Origin: Mesostigma viride
Taxonomy: Eukaryota; Streptophyta; Mesostigmatophyceae; Mesostigmatales; Mesostigmataceae
NCBI GenBank assembly: GCA_009746045.1
Contig: RPFO01000213.1
Span: 13,381,462-13,445,461, forward strand
Direction: 5' to 3'
DNA: 64,000 nt
A program made the translations under genes and the position numbers. The notes under the pieces are model-generated. The model searched no databases, was not told the origin of the DNA, and worked only from the letters and a program-made list of their open reading frames with translations. Shown one piece after another: positions 1 to 9,341 of the stretch (position 1 is the first letter of the stretch; each line of letters starts with the position of its first letter).

Positions 1-444
1 ACCTTTCCCCCCCTGTGGCTTACGAGGGTGGGAGACGAAGACCCCCTTCCGCGACTTGCGTTCCAGCGAGGCGCGCTTTCTTCGGTGGTGTTATCCGCAA
101 TCCTTACGGACGACGAGGGGCGCGAGACGGACGTGACCACGGACGTGGTGGCGTGTCAAGGTCCCGACAAGGACTTCTACGAGTTCGCCGGGGTGTCCCA
201 GTACGCCTGGTGCGTGATCAGGTACCTCGAGATCAAGCATCAGAACCGTCAAGCCCTGCGTCTGATAGGGAAGAGGCCGACGTGTGGCGTGGTCCACCCT
301 CGCCTGGCGGTCTCCGAGGACGGGGAGGACTGCCTCGAGTACGTGTCGGATAGCTCTCCCGAGCCCAAGAGGTCGCTGCGAATCATATTCGGGGACGGGG
401 ACGCGGTGGAGTACACGAACGCGGACAAGAAAGTGATCGACTGA
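1..444 (+). CDS. Hypothetical giant-virus-like protein, 5' end outside window
   Basis: The reading frame is open from the first base, so the gene probably begins upstream; the first in-window start-like codon is a GTG at 28 and should not be taken as the true start. The visible part is about 148 residues, acidic at its C-terminus, with a segment of the type DVTTDVV..GPDKDFYEF that recalls short conserved stretches in giant-virus proteins of unknown function. No catalytic motif is visible. It is followed after 16 bases by the zinc-finger gene on the same strand, which fits a densely packed viral arrangement. The family is not recognised, so no function is proposed. Confidence 0.55.
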   Translation, partial: TFPPLWLTRVGDEDPLPRLAFQRGALSSVVLSAILTDDEGRETDVTTDVVACQGPDKDFYEFAGVSQYAWCVIRYLEIKHQNRQALRLIGKRPTCGVVHPRLAVSEDGEDCLEYVSDSSPEPKRSLRIIFGDGDAVEYTNADKKVID

Positions 445-460
445 GGACCGAGACGTGCGC

Positions 461-1230
461 ATGGCGGACGACGAAGCCGGACCGGGGTTCTCCTTCGACG
501 AGGTCAACGATGTCCAGGACCGCCACGTGTCCTATACGATGCCCTACCGCGTGCTGCGTGCCGCGCCTCTCCTGTCCTTGCTCGACAAATCCGGGCACTC
601 CACGTGGCCAGAAAAGACGGACGTCTGTTGCTGGCACTGCTGCCACCCGTTCTCCAACGTTCCCGCCCCCTACCGGTCAAGTACAAGGAGGGCAAGGGCT
701 TCCTCGTGAAGGGTGTGTTCTGCAGTTTCGCGTGTGCCAAGGCGTACAATCTAGAGTCTTCGTGTTCCCTGAAAGAGGTTCGTAACACGTGGTTGTTCCA
801 TATGACGTTCAAGTTATGGAAAGCGAATCCCAAGGTGTCTGGGGCGTCGTTCCCCGGTATACGGGCGGCGCCCCCGAGGACCTTTCTGAAGATGTTCGGA
901 GGGGACATGACCATAGAAGAGTTTAGGAACCCGGACCCCGTGGAGCTGCACCGATTGCTAGACCCGCCGTTCTCGATGGAGGTGATTCAGCAAGTCCACT
1001 GCGTCTACGCCATCAACGAGAAGGACCGGTCCATGAAGAGGAGCGCCATCGTCCGCGAGCCGACGGTCCGCGAGGTAGACCCGAAGAGGAGGGAGTCCGA
1101 CCCCCCCAAACTCGCTCTGAAGAGGAGCAGGGCCACGGCCGACCCGAAGAACAGTCTAGACAAGTTCTTAGGCATCAAACGCACCAAGTCGCGAGTTCCT
1201 ACGGTTGCAATTGGAGACGTGAAAAAATAA
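461..1230 (+). CDS. VLTF2-like (A1L-type) zinc-finger late transcription factor, frameshifted
   Basis: The start is the ATG at 461 (MADDEAG). The N-terminal part reads into a Cys pair (CCWHCCHPF) and, about 25 residues later, an FCSFACAKAY motif. This CCxxCC...FCSxxC arrangement is the hallmark of poxvirus A1L/VLTF2-like late transcription factors, a family found across nucleocytoplasmic large DNA viruses including chlorella viruses. The two halves lie in different frames. The break falls in the C run near 671-675, where one extra C would restore a single frame of about 256 codons. The C-terminal third is Lys/Arg-rich, consistent with nucleic-acid binding. Family knowledge says such proteins act in late viral transcription; here the role is inferred. 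The break may be an assembly error or real decay. Confidence 0.6.
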
Positions 1231-1261
1231 TATCTTTATTAATGAATATACACACATTCTA

Positions 1262-1411
1262 ATGGCACGCAAGAGAGTCGGACGAGCGAAAGGCGCGGCC
1301 GCCGTCAACAAGAACCCGTGGCTGCGTCACGTCTACCACGTGAAGGCCAGTCATAAGGGGATGAAGTACGGAGACGTCCTGCGTCTGGCCGCCAAGTCCT
1401 ACAACAAGTAG
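1262..1411 (+). CDS. Small basic virion-type protein, 49 aa
   Basis: A 49-residue, strongly basic protein (starts MARKRVGRAKG). It contains NPWLRHV...GMKYGDVLRLAAKSY, a pattern I recognise from short basic proteins widespread in giant viruses and related elements, where NPW..HV and a terminal SY(K) are conserved. It lies 31 bases after the VLTF2-like gene and ends 15 bases before the convergent SET gene. The AT-rich gap just upstream (1231-1261) may hold its promoter. A DNA-binding or virion role is inferred only from charge and context. Confidence 0.6.
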   Translation: MARKRVGRAKGAAAVNKNPWLRHVYHVKASHKGMKYGDVLRLAAKSYNK

Positions 1412-1426
1412 ACAGAACAAGAACAT

Positions 1427-2569
1427 CTAGAGAGCGTCATAGTCGATCCCAATCTTCCGGATCATGGCAAAGTCCACCTCCGTGAGGTGGTAGAACCGCA
1501 GCCGCGCCTGCGAGGAAGTCCGGGCGGTGCGAGAAGGCTGCACCCTCGTGGGCTGGACCGAGGGCCTGCCCACCCACCACTCAGGCCACGAGCCCGTGGT
1601 CGCCCGCGTGTTGTGGGCCTTGAGGAACTTGAGAAGCCCCTTGGCCTTCTGGATCATCTTCGCCTTGGTCTGCACCTGCTCGGCCACGCTGCGGCGTAAC
1701 TTGGCGTCCATGTCGATGTGGTAGGACTCCCCGTAGTCCCACAGATCTCCTCGCCTGGGTAGATGTGCCGGATGGCACGCAGCCCGTCGCCAAGGAACAC
1801 GCAGTTGGGCTCCTCCTTGCTGCCGTGGGGGTCGTTGGCCATGTGCGCGTAGAAGGCCGGGTACTTCATCCCTTGAGTCTCGATAGCAGGCGGTTGCCCC
1901 CCGTCCACCTGCACGCCGTTCAAATCGATGAGCATGTCGGCGTGATCGAGGCACTCCAACAATGTGTTGCGAACCCACGTGTAAAGGATTTCTGGTGACT
2001 CGATCGCCATGATGTCCATCGCACTGTTGCAGCATTGCTGGAACTCCTCGTTGGAGAACGACATGCGCTCAAACGCCTCCCACTCAGCGTCGTCGCCCTG
2101 CGGCCCAATGGTGCGACCCACGTATGTCGCAAACGCCTGCCCCCTGGCGATGAACCGGTCCGCGTACAGCCCCGCCCCGCTGTACCCCATGCCGGCGAGC
2201 AGCTTGCTCTCTGCGACTCGCAGCCACGGAACCGTGGCGCCGTTGCGGAGGACCGCCTTCACGAGGACGTTGCCGTTGGCTTCTTCTTCGTGCACGACGC
2301 GAGAGGGGCGTCCATAGGCGTCTCGGCTTGGGACTCGGGACACCGGGGGCGCCTCGTATGGAGCACAAGAAGTTGTACACCTGGATGGCGAGGAGCCGCT
2401 CTTCGAAGGAGCTTTCGTAGGACAGCGGCAGTGCGTTGGCGTGGTTCGCTCGCAGCTCGGCGACATTGACGTTGTCAGGCACGAAGAAGGCCGGCGGGCG
2501 TGGATAAACGGGAGGCGCTTTGCCGAAATACCGTGCGGGTTGTCGTTTGTATGCGGAAAATTCCGCCAT
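1427..2569 (-). CDS. SET-domain protein (lysine methyltransferase-like), two frameshifts
   Basis: The start is taken at the ATG whose last base is 2569 (MAEFSAYKRQP). After an N-terminal region of about 70 residues, the SET core is read in three successive frames: GYSGAGLYADRFIARGQAF (AdoMet-binding strand region), then AHMANDP...PNCVF (the N..PN motif), then GEEI.WDYGESY (C-terminal GEE..YG tyrosine motif). The C-terminal 70 residues are Lys-rich. The first break is in a C5 run near 2350, the second near 1744; each is repaired by one added base. SET enzymes methylate lysines with S-adenosylmethionine, and viral versions such as chlorella-virus vSET act on host histone H3. No post-SET Cys cluster is visible. 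It converges with the small basic gene. Substrate is unknown. Confidence 0.7.
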
Positions 2570-2632
2570 GGTTTCGTTGTGGAGGCGTCGTGAGAAGAGA
2601 CCTCGGGGAGGGGAGGGCCTTCGTTTATATAC

Positions 2633-2641
2633 TTTTTGGGA
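2633..2641 (-). promoter_or_regulatory. TATA box of the SET gene
   Basis: The minus strand reads TATATAAAC about 65 bases before the SET start codon, in otherwise GC-rich DNA. Position and sequence fit a eukaryote-type core promoter. There is no experimental support. Confidence 0.45.
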
Positions 2642-2858
2642 GACGAACCACGACCACGCAAAGTTCCGGCCGTTACGGCGCGTGCCGGGCACCCGCTCGA
2701 CCCTAAGGACTCCGAAAAGTCGGTACGGCCGTGGGACGAACGGTCTCGCAACCACACGTTTTTTCGTCGGCGCTGAGGTGGAAGGTCCTTGGTTTGTCCA
2801 CGGACACGGGCCGGATTCGGTTTTGATTCGTCACGTGTCGTAATGCCGTACGAAATTA

Positions 2859-3416
2859 ATGTCATGTACTTGTACGATGAGTCTAGGCAGGTATCTTCGG
2901 TACACGGAGGGCGGCGAAAACGGCGTACGGAGATTCGAATATGACAAGGAATTCTCCAAACATGCCGTTCCGGGATTCGCGAGCGCGATCGACACGAATT
3001 TCGAAAGGGTACGTCCGGTTCCGAGACCGTTTCAACCGGTATCGGAGTCCGCTGCGAAGGAGTACGGAATGGTGGTCCTGCGCAAAGAAGATCTCGAAGC
3101 GCTGATCTCGCTGATCGAAGATCTCAAATCAAGATGCGGGGCCGATACGATGTCAGGCGTCCGTCCACAGAATTCGGCAACCGAGATCTCGAGGCCGTAC
3201 GAAGGATCTGCCGAATTCGAGGGCCGTACGCAAGATCCGAGGATTCCAGGTGAGCGTCCGTACGCCCGTGTGCCGGGAGAGCGTCTGACACCTGGCGACG
3301 TAGATATGTCCCTCCCGGCGTATATTCCGGCCGAGTACGACGGAGCCGTACCGAGTACGGTAGTGTATCCAAATTTCAGATCCGCGCACGGCCCGGGCTG
3401 GCTAGGAGGGAACTGA
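2859..3416 (+). CDS. Hypothetical protein of the viral block, 185 aa
   Basis: A 185-residue frame with an alternative start at 2877 (MSLGRYLRY). A short helical stretch (KEDLEALISLIEDLKSR) is followed by a Pro/Arg/Glu-rich C-terminal half ending GWLGGN. A second short frame from 2842 (MPYEINVMYLYDESRQ) also looks protein-like and may be a true N-terminus broken from this frame, although joining the two would not be a simple one-base addition. Same strand and close spacing to the next ORF suggest a viral gene pair. Family not recognised. Confidence 0.5.
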   Translation: MSCTCTMSLGRYLRYTEGGENGVRRFEYDKEFSKHAVPGFASAIDTNFERVRPVPRPFQPVSESAAKEYGMVVLRKEDLEALISLIEDLKSRCGADTMSGVRPQNSATEISRPYEGSAEFEGRTQDPRIPGERPYARVPGERLTPGDVDMSLPAYIPAEYDGAVPSTVVYPNFRSAHGPGWLGGN

Positions 3417-3451
3417 CGCGCGGTGGCAAAAAAAAGTGTCGTATCCATTAT

Positions 3452-4162
3452 ATGATGGATCCGTACTGGCCGTACCCGCCGGAGGAAAGACTTCCGGGAA
3501 ACATACTCTACAAAATGTTGTCCGGCACCGCGAACGTCGGAAAGAAAGCGCTCGGATGGGTCCGAGGCAGCGTCGGGGCGTGCGCGAGCGGAATCGGGAA
3601 AACGCTCACGAGAGAGCAAATCGAGCGGCTCGTGGCCACTCTGTACAAGGAACTCCCGGCCGCGTTCATCAAAAAGACGCCGACGCCGACCCTTTGCATT
3701 CTCGTCGGCGACGAAGTCGTCGGCCGCCTTCTCATGAACATGTGCAAGCAGGCACTGCAAGGCAGCCCGGACGCGCACGAACGTCTCGTCCATATCGCGT
3801 TCATGTTGACGAAGACGTCCAAGGACGTGCTTTTCCGGATCCCGAAAGAGTACCTTTGCGAGATCATTTCGCGGGCCACGAACACCACGCAGAGGGTCGC
3901 CATGTTGCAGAACACGGTCGACTTTAACAAGAAGTTCGGCAACGAGGACTTTCGCGATCTCGGAATGCGGGCCGGCAGGGCGTTCGCCAACGAGGCGGGA
4001 GATGGGCCTTACGACATGCAGGGCGGGCGGGGGGGCGGGGGGAGGGGAGGCATGCCCATGTTCGTGAACAACGTATACCCTCGCGGCCCGATTCGACGCG
4101 GGAACGCCGGCGGCGGGGGGAACGCGGCTGTGTATTTCAATGCGCCTGTTGGGCGCCCGTAA
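3452..4162 (+). CDS. Hypothetical protein of the viral block, Gly-rich C-terminus
   Basis: A 236-residue frame whose start is preceded by an A8 tract at 3428-3435. Residues 1-180 look like a folded, helix-rich domain (for example LVGDEVVGRLLMNMCKQAL and YLCEIISRATNTTQRVAM). The last 55 residues are Gly/Arg-rich (GGRGGGGRGG), like RGG boxes or disordered tails. There is no signal peptide or membrane segment. It is the last ORF of the GC-rich viral-type block, followed by a decamer repeat and then cellular-type sequence. Family not recognised; a structural role is only a guess. Confidence 0.6.
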   Translation: MMDPYWPYPPEERLPGNILYKMLSGTANVGKKALGWVRGSVGACASGIGKTLTREQIERLVATLYKELPAAFIKKTPTPTLCILVGDEVVGRLLMNMCKQALQGSPDAHERLVHIAFMLTKTSKDVLFRIPKEYLCEIISRATNTTQRVAMLQNTVDFNKKFGNEDFRDLGMRAGRAFANEAGDGPYDMQGGRGGGGRGGMPMFVNNVYPRGPIRRGNAGGGGNAAVYFNAPVGRP

Positions 4163-4251
4163 TACTAACCCTGGAACCTAAAAACCGCCGGGACCCACGG
4201 GGGCCCCGCGGTGGTCCACGGGATTCCGCGTGCCGCGTACGTTCCGTATTG

Positions 4252-4306
4252 GCCGTACCCGTCCGTACCCGTCCGTACTCGTCCGTACCCGTCCGTTCCG
4301 TAACCG
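4252..4306. repeat. 10-bp tandem repeat, about 5 units
   Basis: Unit close to GTCCGTACCC repeated about five times with small variations, directly after the last viral-type ORF and before AT-richer DNA. It marks the edge of the GC-rich block. Confidence 0.7.
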
Positions 4307-4464
4307 TCGGATCTCGTACTACAGATTCGGCTGGCTACCCTCGGGCTTTGTGGCTGCCACGTGGCCTGTTCCTAACTACAGATACTTAAATATACTATGG
4401 CACTTAGATATTTTTTACGTTTGGGCCAGAACATTCACATCTTTTCCAAGTCATTCAAAAATAT

Positions 4465-4592
4465 CAGTGTGTTATGCTGGCATTCGAATATCTACTGGCC
4501 TAATTCTGGCAAACATCTACATCCTATGCTGGCATCCTATATCCAACAGCCTAGTGCTGAAAACATGCACATCTTATGCTGGCATCCGTCAC
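4465..4592. repeat. Degenerate ~50-bp repeat, three units
   Basis: The core TATGCTGGCAT recurs near 4473, 4526 and 4576, each followed by a similar A/C-rich stretch. No gene is visible in 4163-4592. Confidence 0.6.
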
Positions 4593-5480
4593 CTACACTA
4601 TCCTTGCAGACTGTGGGCCCTGTGACACCTCAAGGACTGGGAATGAGGCGTTTTGTATCTCGCTATCTGTTGGGAATGCCTGGCCTCCATCAGGCAGCGA
4701 GCTGGCGCACGGGAGCCGCCCCACGCGGTCCAACTCCTTCACCACCAGTCGCTCCATTACATCGTCCATCTCCTCAGCCGTGAAGCCGAGGAGCATCCTC
4801 AAGTCATCCCTGGCGCCGTGCCCTTCCTTCATCAGACGCTCCTTCACAGCATCTGCCTGCTTGGCCTTCTCCTTCAGCTCCAGCACAGCGCAGGCCTCGT
4901 GGTAGTAGGCGCACCTCTTCATGTGAGCCTCCACGTCCGCCTTCCTGCCACTGTAAGAACAGCCGGTCTTGGACTTGGAGCCGTCCTGCCTCTTGATATC
5001 GACGGAGAAACCGCACTCGAAGCGGTTCTTCTCGCAGGTGGCGAAGTGGTCGTCGACGTCCTCCCTATGAAGGAACATTCCGCAGCCATAGTCGCAGAAG
5101 CCGTAGGGAAGGGAGGCCACCAGCTCGTTGAGGGCGTGGTCGATCTGGTAGAACTTGTGGTAGTGCGTGAGGACTTCGCAGCTGCACATGGGGCACTTCA
5201 TGTTGGTGGTCTTGCCGTCCGGCTTGGTGAGATGGAACGCCTTCATCTTCTCCACGCACTCGGGGCACATCACGCAGTTGCACTCGTGGATGTGGGGATG
5301 GTCGATGAGGGCGACGAGCCTCGCGTACTTCCCCGTCTTGCTGGGGGCCAGGCAGAAGGGGCACTGCGGCAACTTGATAACGACAGCGTTTTTGACGTTG
5401 CAGGACAGCCCTTCGTATTTCTCCTGCCAAGAGCGTTCGCGGAGGGCGGTGGGAGTAGAGACCTTCTGCCTCATAGGCAT
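4593..5480 (-). CDS. RING plus TRAF-type zinc-finger protein (putative E3 ligase/adaptor)
   Basis: About 295 residues from the ATG at 5480 (MPMRQKVSTP). Residues 40-99 hold a RING-like cluster: CPFC, then CNCVMCPEC, then CPMC. Spacing fits a RING, but the usual His position is Cys (C4C4-like). Two TRAF/SIAH-type fingers follow: C-x3-C-x11-H-x3-C around residues 129-149, and a second ending in H-x3-C near residue 190. A helical segment (about 200-250) resembles a coiled coil. RING-TRAF proteins are usually ubiquitin ligases or signalling adaptors; that is family knowledge, not shown here. The frame stays open upstream to 5714. A TTATAAAT box at about 5566-5573 and a TTGCAG acceptor-like site near 5518 leave it unclear whether a 5' exon exists. 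Confidence 0.65.
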   Translation of the reverse strand: MPMRQKVSTPTALRERSWQEKYEGLSCNVKNAVVIKLPQCPFCLAPSKTGKYARLVALIDHPHIHECNCVMCPECVEKMKAFHLTKPDGKTTNMKCPMCSCEVLTHYHKFYQIDHALNELVASLPYGFCDYGCGMFLHREDVDDHFATCEKNRFECGFSVDIKRQDGSKSKTGCSYSGRKADVEAHMKRCAYYHEACAVLELKEKAKQADAVKERLMKEGHGARDDLRMLLGFTAEEMDDVMERLVVKELDRVGRLPCASSLPDGGQAFPTDSEIQNASFPVLEVSQGPQSARIV

Positions 5481-5573
5481 CTCCTTCAGCCGTTTCGCGT
5501 CACGGCTTTCTTCTGCAAGCAAAACAAAAAAGCAAAAAAAAAACGCAAGCATTGAAAAAAAAACAAATTTATA

Positions 5574-7195
5574 AGCCACGGAAAACCACACAAGGAGTGA
5601 GCTTTTGGGGGCAAAACCACTTGCAAACGACAGCTCTCCACGGGAAAAGACGGAAAAGGACAGGAAAAGGAACATTACCCGGCTCTTGCTCCTGTCGCGT
5701 CCGTGATCTATCACGTCCGCAATTCAGATTTTAGCGTAATTCTGACGTCCGCAGCCTTGTGCGGGTTGCTATACCGCGGCCCGGTACTGACGCCGCGGAT
5801 CTCAATTGTACTCACGCGCCAAGTCCGCTGAATTTGCTGACGGAACTTTTGGGCGGACCTGAATTTCACTGACATTCGTCACAAGGGCAGTTTGCCGAAT
5901 GCTGGTACGCAGCAAGCCGGCGAGGCACTGAGCAGATGTGCAATTTCAGGATTTCAACGTGGGACACCAGACACAAATGCAAGGAAGCCCCAGGCGGTGC
6001 CTGGCATAGCCGATAGATTTGCCCTTGTATATTTGTGTTCGCTTGACAGATAAAGCTTGAAGTTTAGCTTGTCGGAAATTAGACAATGTTATGATTGGCT
6101 GATGTCTAAAGTGGCGTAGTGGCGCCAGCCGCCAGGCTTGAGCTTTGAGCAGTATAGAAGGATGAGCAACGAACCATGGTGGTCGTTGTTCGTCCGTTTC
6201 TCTCCCTCACAACTGGTTTGTTGTCTTCATGGGGTGAAATAGTTCGAGCAGCCCGGAGCAGCCCCCGTGAGTGGTTGCATGCAGTCAGTTGCCATGAGGA
6301 TGGACTGACGGATATGACAATGTATTGGTTTTGTTAAGAATGTGTGTAAGACTGAGAACGAGACAAGGGACAGGGCCTTCGGGCACCCTGGTCGTCGTTG
6401 GCAAGAATGCCAGTAGGAACTAGGTCGGGAACACACGCGCACTGCCGCCACAAGGGGCCTGCAGTGACGTCAACCAAGGGACCTCACAGCTGCTCTTATA
6501 ACTACAACATTACAACTCGACACTCTTTGTAATTCGTCATGTATCTCATTGGAATTGAAATGTCTTTTGGTTGCTTTAATGATAAAGCATGGTCTCAAGA
6601 ATCGGCTGGTTGGGCCGGATTGCCTGTCATGAAGGTGGCGGTGCCATAAAGGACCGCACCTTTCATTCTCATTTTAAGGTGGCATATATCTCACACATGA
6701 TTACTGCTGATAGTGGATGCATTCCAAGTAGCGGTAATGACCAGTCCAGGATGATATGGCACGCAAACGCGACACTCCTGCTCAGCGTCGTATGGCCTGT
6801 CGCGAGTTCCTTCCCTTGGAAGTGGGCGAGGCACAGGCCTCAGTCCCCCCCTCAAACCCTGGCTACCATGAAAGTTAGAAGCGGATCCAGCCCAAGGCAT
6901 CGTGTTCTGAGAGATGTAGTGAGCTTTCTTGGCTATGGCGGTGTGTAGTGGTGAGTGCTCGTGGAGGCGTGGTGGTTGGGCACATATACACTTCGAAGAA
7001 CCTTCTCCGCCTCAAAGTTTTTGGGCGATTTGTGACCGTGCGATTGGCCTGAACAGGCGTTTTGCAGGAGATTTCCCGTGAGACAGCACGCCGTACAAGG
7101 AATCACGCCAAAAATCCGCTGGAAGATCTCGGGATCTCCGTTTTCTCGTGCCGCGGCTCGGGACTGACAAGTTGGCGTGGCGGTTACTTCACGAT
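5574..7195. other. Non-coding interval between two divergent genes
   Basis: No convincing gene is visible: frames are short and lack motifs on both strands. Composition is mixed, with no tandem structure until 7196. It presumably contains the upstream regions of the RING gene (minus) and the acidic zinc-ribbon gene (plus). Confidence 0.5.
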
Positions 7196-7395
7196 TTTAG
7201 CGTGGCGTGCCGCGGGAAACGGCCGTTACGTGCCGGTCCAGCGTGGCGTGCCGCGGGAAACGGCGGTTACATGCCAGTCCAGCGTGGCGTGCCGCGGGAA
7301 ACGGCGGTTTTCTGAATTTGTCCAGCGTGGAGTGCCGCGGGAAACGGCGGTTACATGCCAGTCCAGCGTGGAGTGCCGCGTGAAAGGCGGTCTCG
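7196..7395 (+). repeat. ~40-bp tandem repeats upstream of a TATA promoter
   Basis: Five copies of a unit beginning CAGCGTGG(C/A)GTGCCGCG, then GGAAACGGCGGTTAC, with one copy truncated or altered at 7313-7325 and the last one diverged. They lie 140-340 bases before the TATA box of the next gene and continue into further short CCGCGG-containing palindromic stretches to about 7460. Position suggests upstream control elements; this is inference. Confidence 0.75.
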
Positions 7396-7531
7396 TATCA
7401 GATTTCCCGTGGATTCACGCGGCCCGCGGCCTTCACCGCGTGGATTTCCACGGCCGTTTTGCCGTTACCAGCCTGTCACAGCGGCGACCACAGGATTTTT
7501 CACAAGTCCCATGCGTCATCCACGGGGAAGG

Positions 7532-7538
7532 TATAAAA
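7532..7538 (+). promoter_or_regulatory. TATA box (TATAAAA)
   Basis: TATAAAA lies between two short inverted G/C tracts (GGGGAAG and CTTCCCC), 94 bases before the ATG at 7632. Transcription would start near 7560-7570. Confidence 0.65.
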
Positions 7539-7631
7539 CACTTCCCCCTTTGCATCCAAGGGCATTCTGCAAGCCAAACCGCCATAGCCAAAAAGCTCTC
7601 AGCAAAACCAACCCCTTAGCACCAAAACACA

Positions 7632-8794
7632 ATGGCCCGCACTAAGCGTTTCCCAGTCCGTGCTTACCCAGGCAATGGGGTCAAAGTCCACGATATGACA
7701 GACAAGCTCCACGACGCTTTTGACGCAGCTCTCGCAAAAAGGAACAAGGAAAACAAGCCAGTCGCAGAAGTGCTGTCCATTTGCATTTGTTGCGATACCT
7801 TGCTCCCCATTGACAAGTTTCGCAAGGTCCCCGAGGATATCGGTGGCTACCACACGGAATGCATCCTCTGCGAGCACATGCTCGAGGTAAACTTCTTTTC
7901 CTTGCGTTTTTTGCTGACTTTGGCTGCATTTTTGCACTCCTCCTGTGGATTCTAACAAGACGCACTGCCCCTTGTCATTTTTTGTGCTGCCCACCCCACT
8001 TTGCAGAACAACGAGATCGACCACAAGCCGATTTTCCCCCCGAGTGCCCAGAGTGCGGGGATGAGACCGCTCCGTGGGCTTTCTTCCCCAACGCCAACTG
8101 GAAGCGCGAGCTCTGCGTCAATTGCTTCTTCTCCAAGGAGGAGAACGTCTTCACTGCTCCGAACATCCCCAGGCCCGTGGACCCCTGCGAGTCCGACCCT
8201 CGCTACAACATGCCACTCAAGTGGCAAGTGAGGAAGGCGGACAGGGACGAGAGGAGGAAGGCGATCCAGGAGGAGGCACGCAGGCGCCTCCAGGAAATCC
8301 AGGACGAGTCTGACGCTGAGGAGGGGGCCCTCGAGTCTGAGAAGGACGAGGACGACGAGGAGCCGTTGGACGACGCGGAGGACCCGTGGTACCAGTTCAA
8401 GCGGGATCCCGAGGAGGAGGAGGAGGAGGAGGAGCAGGAGCAGGAGGAGGAGCAGCAGCCCCAGGAGGCTGTGGTCAAGGAGGAGGAGGATGAGGAGGAG
8501 GAGGAGGAGCAGCCCAAGTTCCTCAGGGGCAACACCTGCAGGAGGGTGAAGACCACGCCTTCCAAGATGGCCCCCAAGGTCATCGAGGTGGAGGATGACG
8601 ATGACGACGTTGTGGAGGTCCCCAAGAGCGACTTCCTCAAGGGAAAGCGCCCTGCTGACTCCCCCCCCACCTCTGAGGAGCCAGTCGTGAAGAAGGAGAA
8701 GGTCTTCCGTGGTGCCAACCCCTCCCAGCGTTTTCGAGCTGGCCCGTCTGGCTCCAACCCCTCCATGAGGCCCTGCTCCATGAAGGGGGACTAA
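7632..8794 (+). CDS. Acidic zinc-ribbon protein with one intron (exon 2 frameshifted)
   Basis: Exon 1 is 7632-7886 (85 codons); intron 7887-8006; exon 2 is 8007-8794. Exon 1 ends with a zinc-ribbon pattern, CICC...IDKF...GYHTECILC. Exon 2 carries a second, CPECGDETAPWAFFPN...CVNC. Such C..C....F......C..C modules occur next to HNH nucleases and in many viral and protist proteins of unknown function. Basic residues follow, then a very acidic Glu/Asp/Gln region, then a Lys/Arg tail with VVKKEK. After splicing, exon 2 is one base short: the C run ending at 8041 has six Cs where seven would keep NNEIDHKPIFPP in frame with ECPECGDE. Full length would be about 347 residues. A nuclear, nucleic-acid-associated role is inferred from composition only. 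Confidence 0.7.
7887..8006 (+). other. Spliceosomal intron, 120 bp
   Basis: The donor GAG|GTAAAC and acceptor CTTTGCAG|AAC enclose a T-rich 120-bp segment. Exon 1 ends in phase 0, and the reading sense continues directly (..HMLE | NNEID..). Confidence 0.8.
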
Positions 8795-8914
8795 AGACAA
8801 GTCCCTAAGACTTTGTCATTTGTGATGTACACTAGCACGCATGGTAGTCAGTATAGGGCAAGTCCCGTGGGACCTTGTGCATTTTCATATATTTACTCAT
8901 GATTTTATTGAAAT

Positions 8915-8920
8915 AATAAA
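8915..8920 (+). terminator. Poly(A) signal AATAAA
   Basis: AATAAA lies 121 bases after the stop codon at 8794, in AT-rich DNA. Confidence 0.6.
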
Positions 8921-9341
8921 AGTTTCTTGCATGCAAACATTCACGAACAATGTGCTTATCAAGCCTTGCATGGATATATAATTTAATTACAATTTGGACA
9001 AGTACTTTGGCCTGTGCACTTAGGTAGCAGGCCCATACGCCTTAGTGTTTGGGACTTAGGCAATTTTCTCAAGTCCGGGACCACCGAATTCAGAGCCGCG
9101 CCTATACTGCACCGTACGACGCCAGAATATGGTACTTGCACCGTACGAATGCAGTATCACGCATCAGAATCGTATATAATGTACATTCTGGACTTGGAAC
9201 GAATTGTAAGGGGGGTGGCTGGCGGCCCACTTGGCAAATTATCGAATTTTGGGGGTGGTAAACATATACAAAATGAATCAAAGGCGGCGTGCATGCGTGC
9301 AATGAATTAATTAATCAAGCAACGCGAAGAGAAGTGACACA

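Noticed and set aside
7952-8800. Leu/Ser-rich minus-strand frames
   Set aside because: Antisense of the Glu-rich region of the acidic zinc-ribbon protein.
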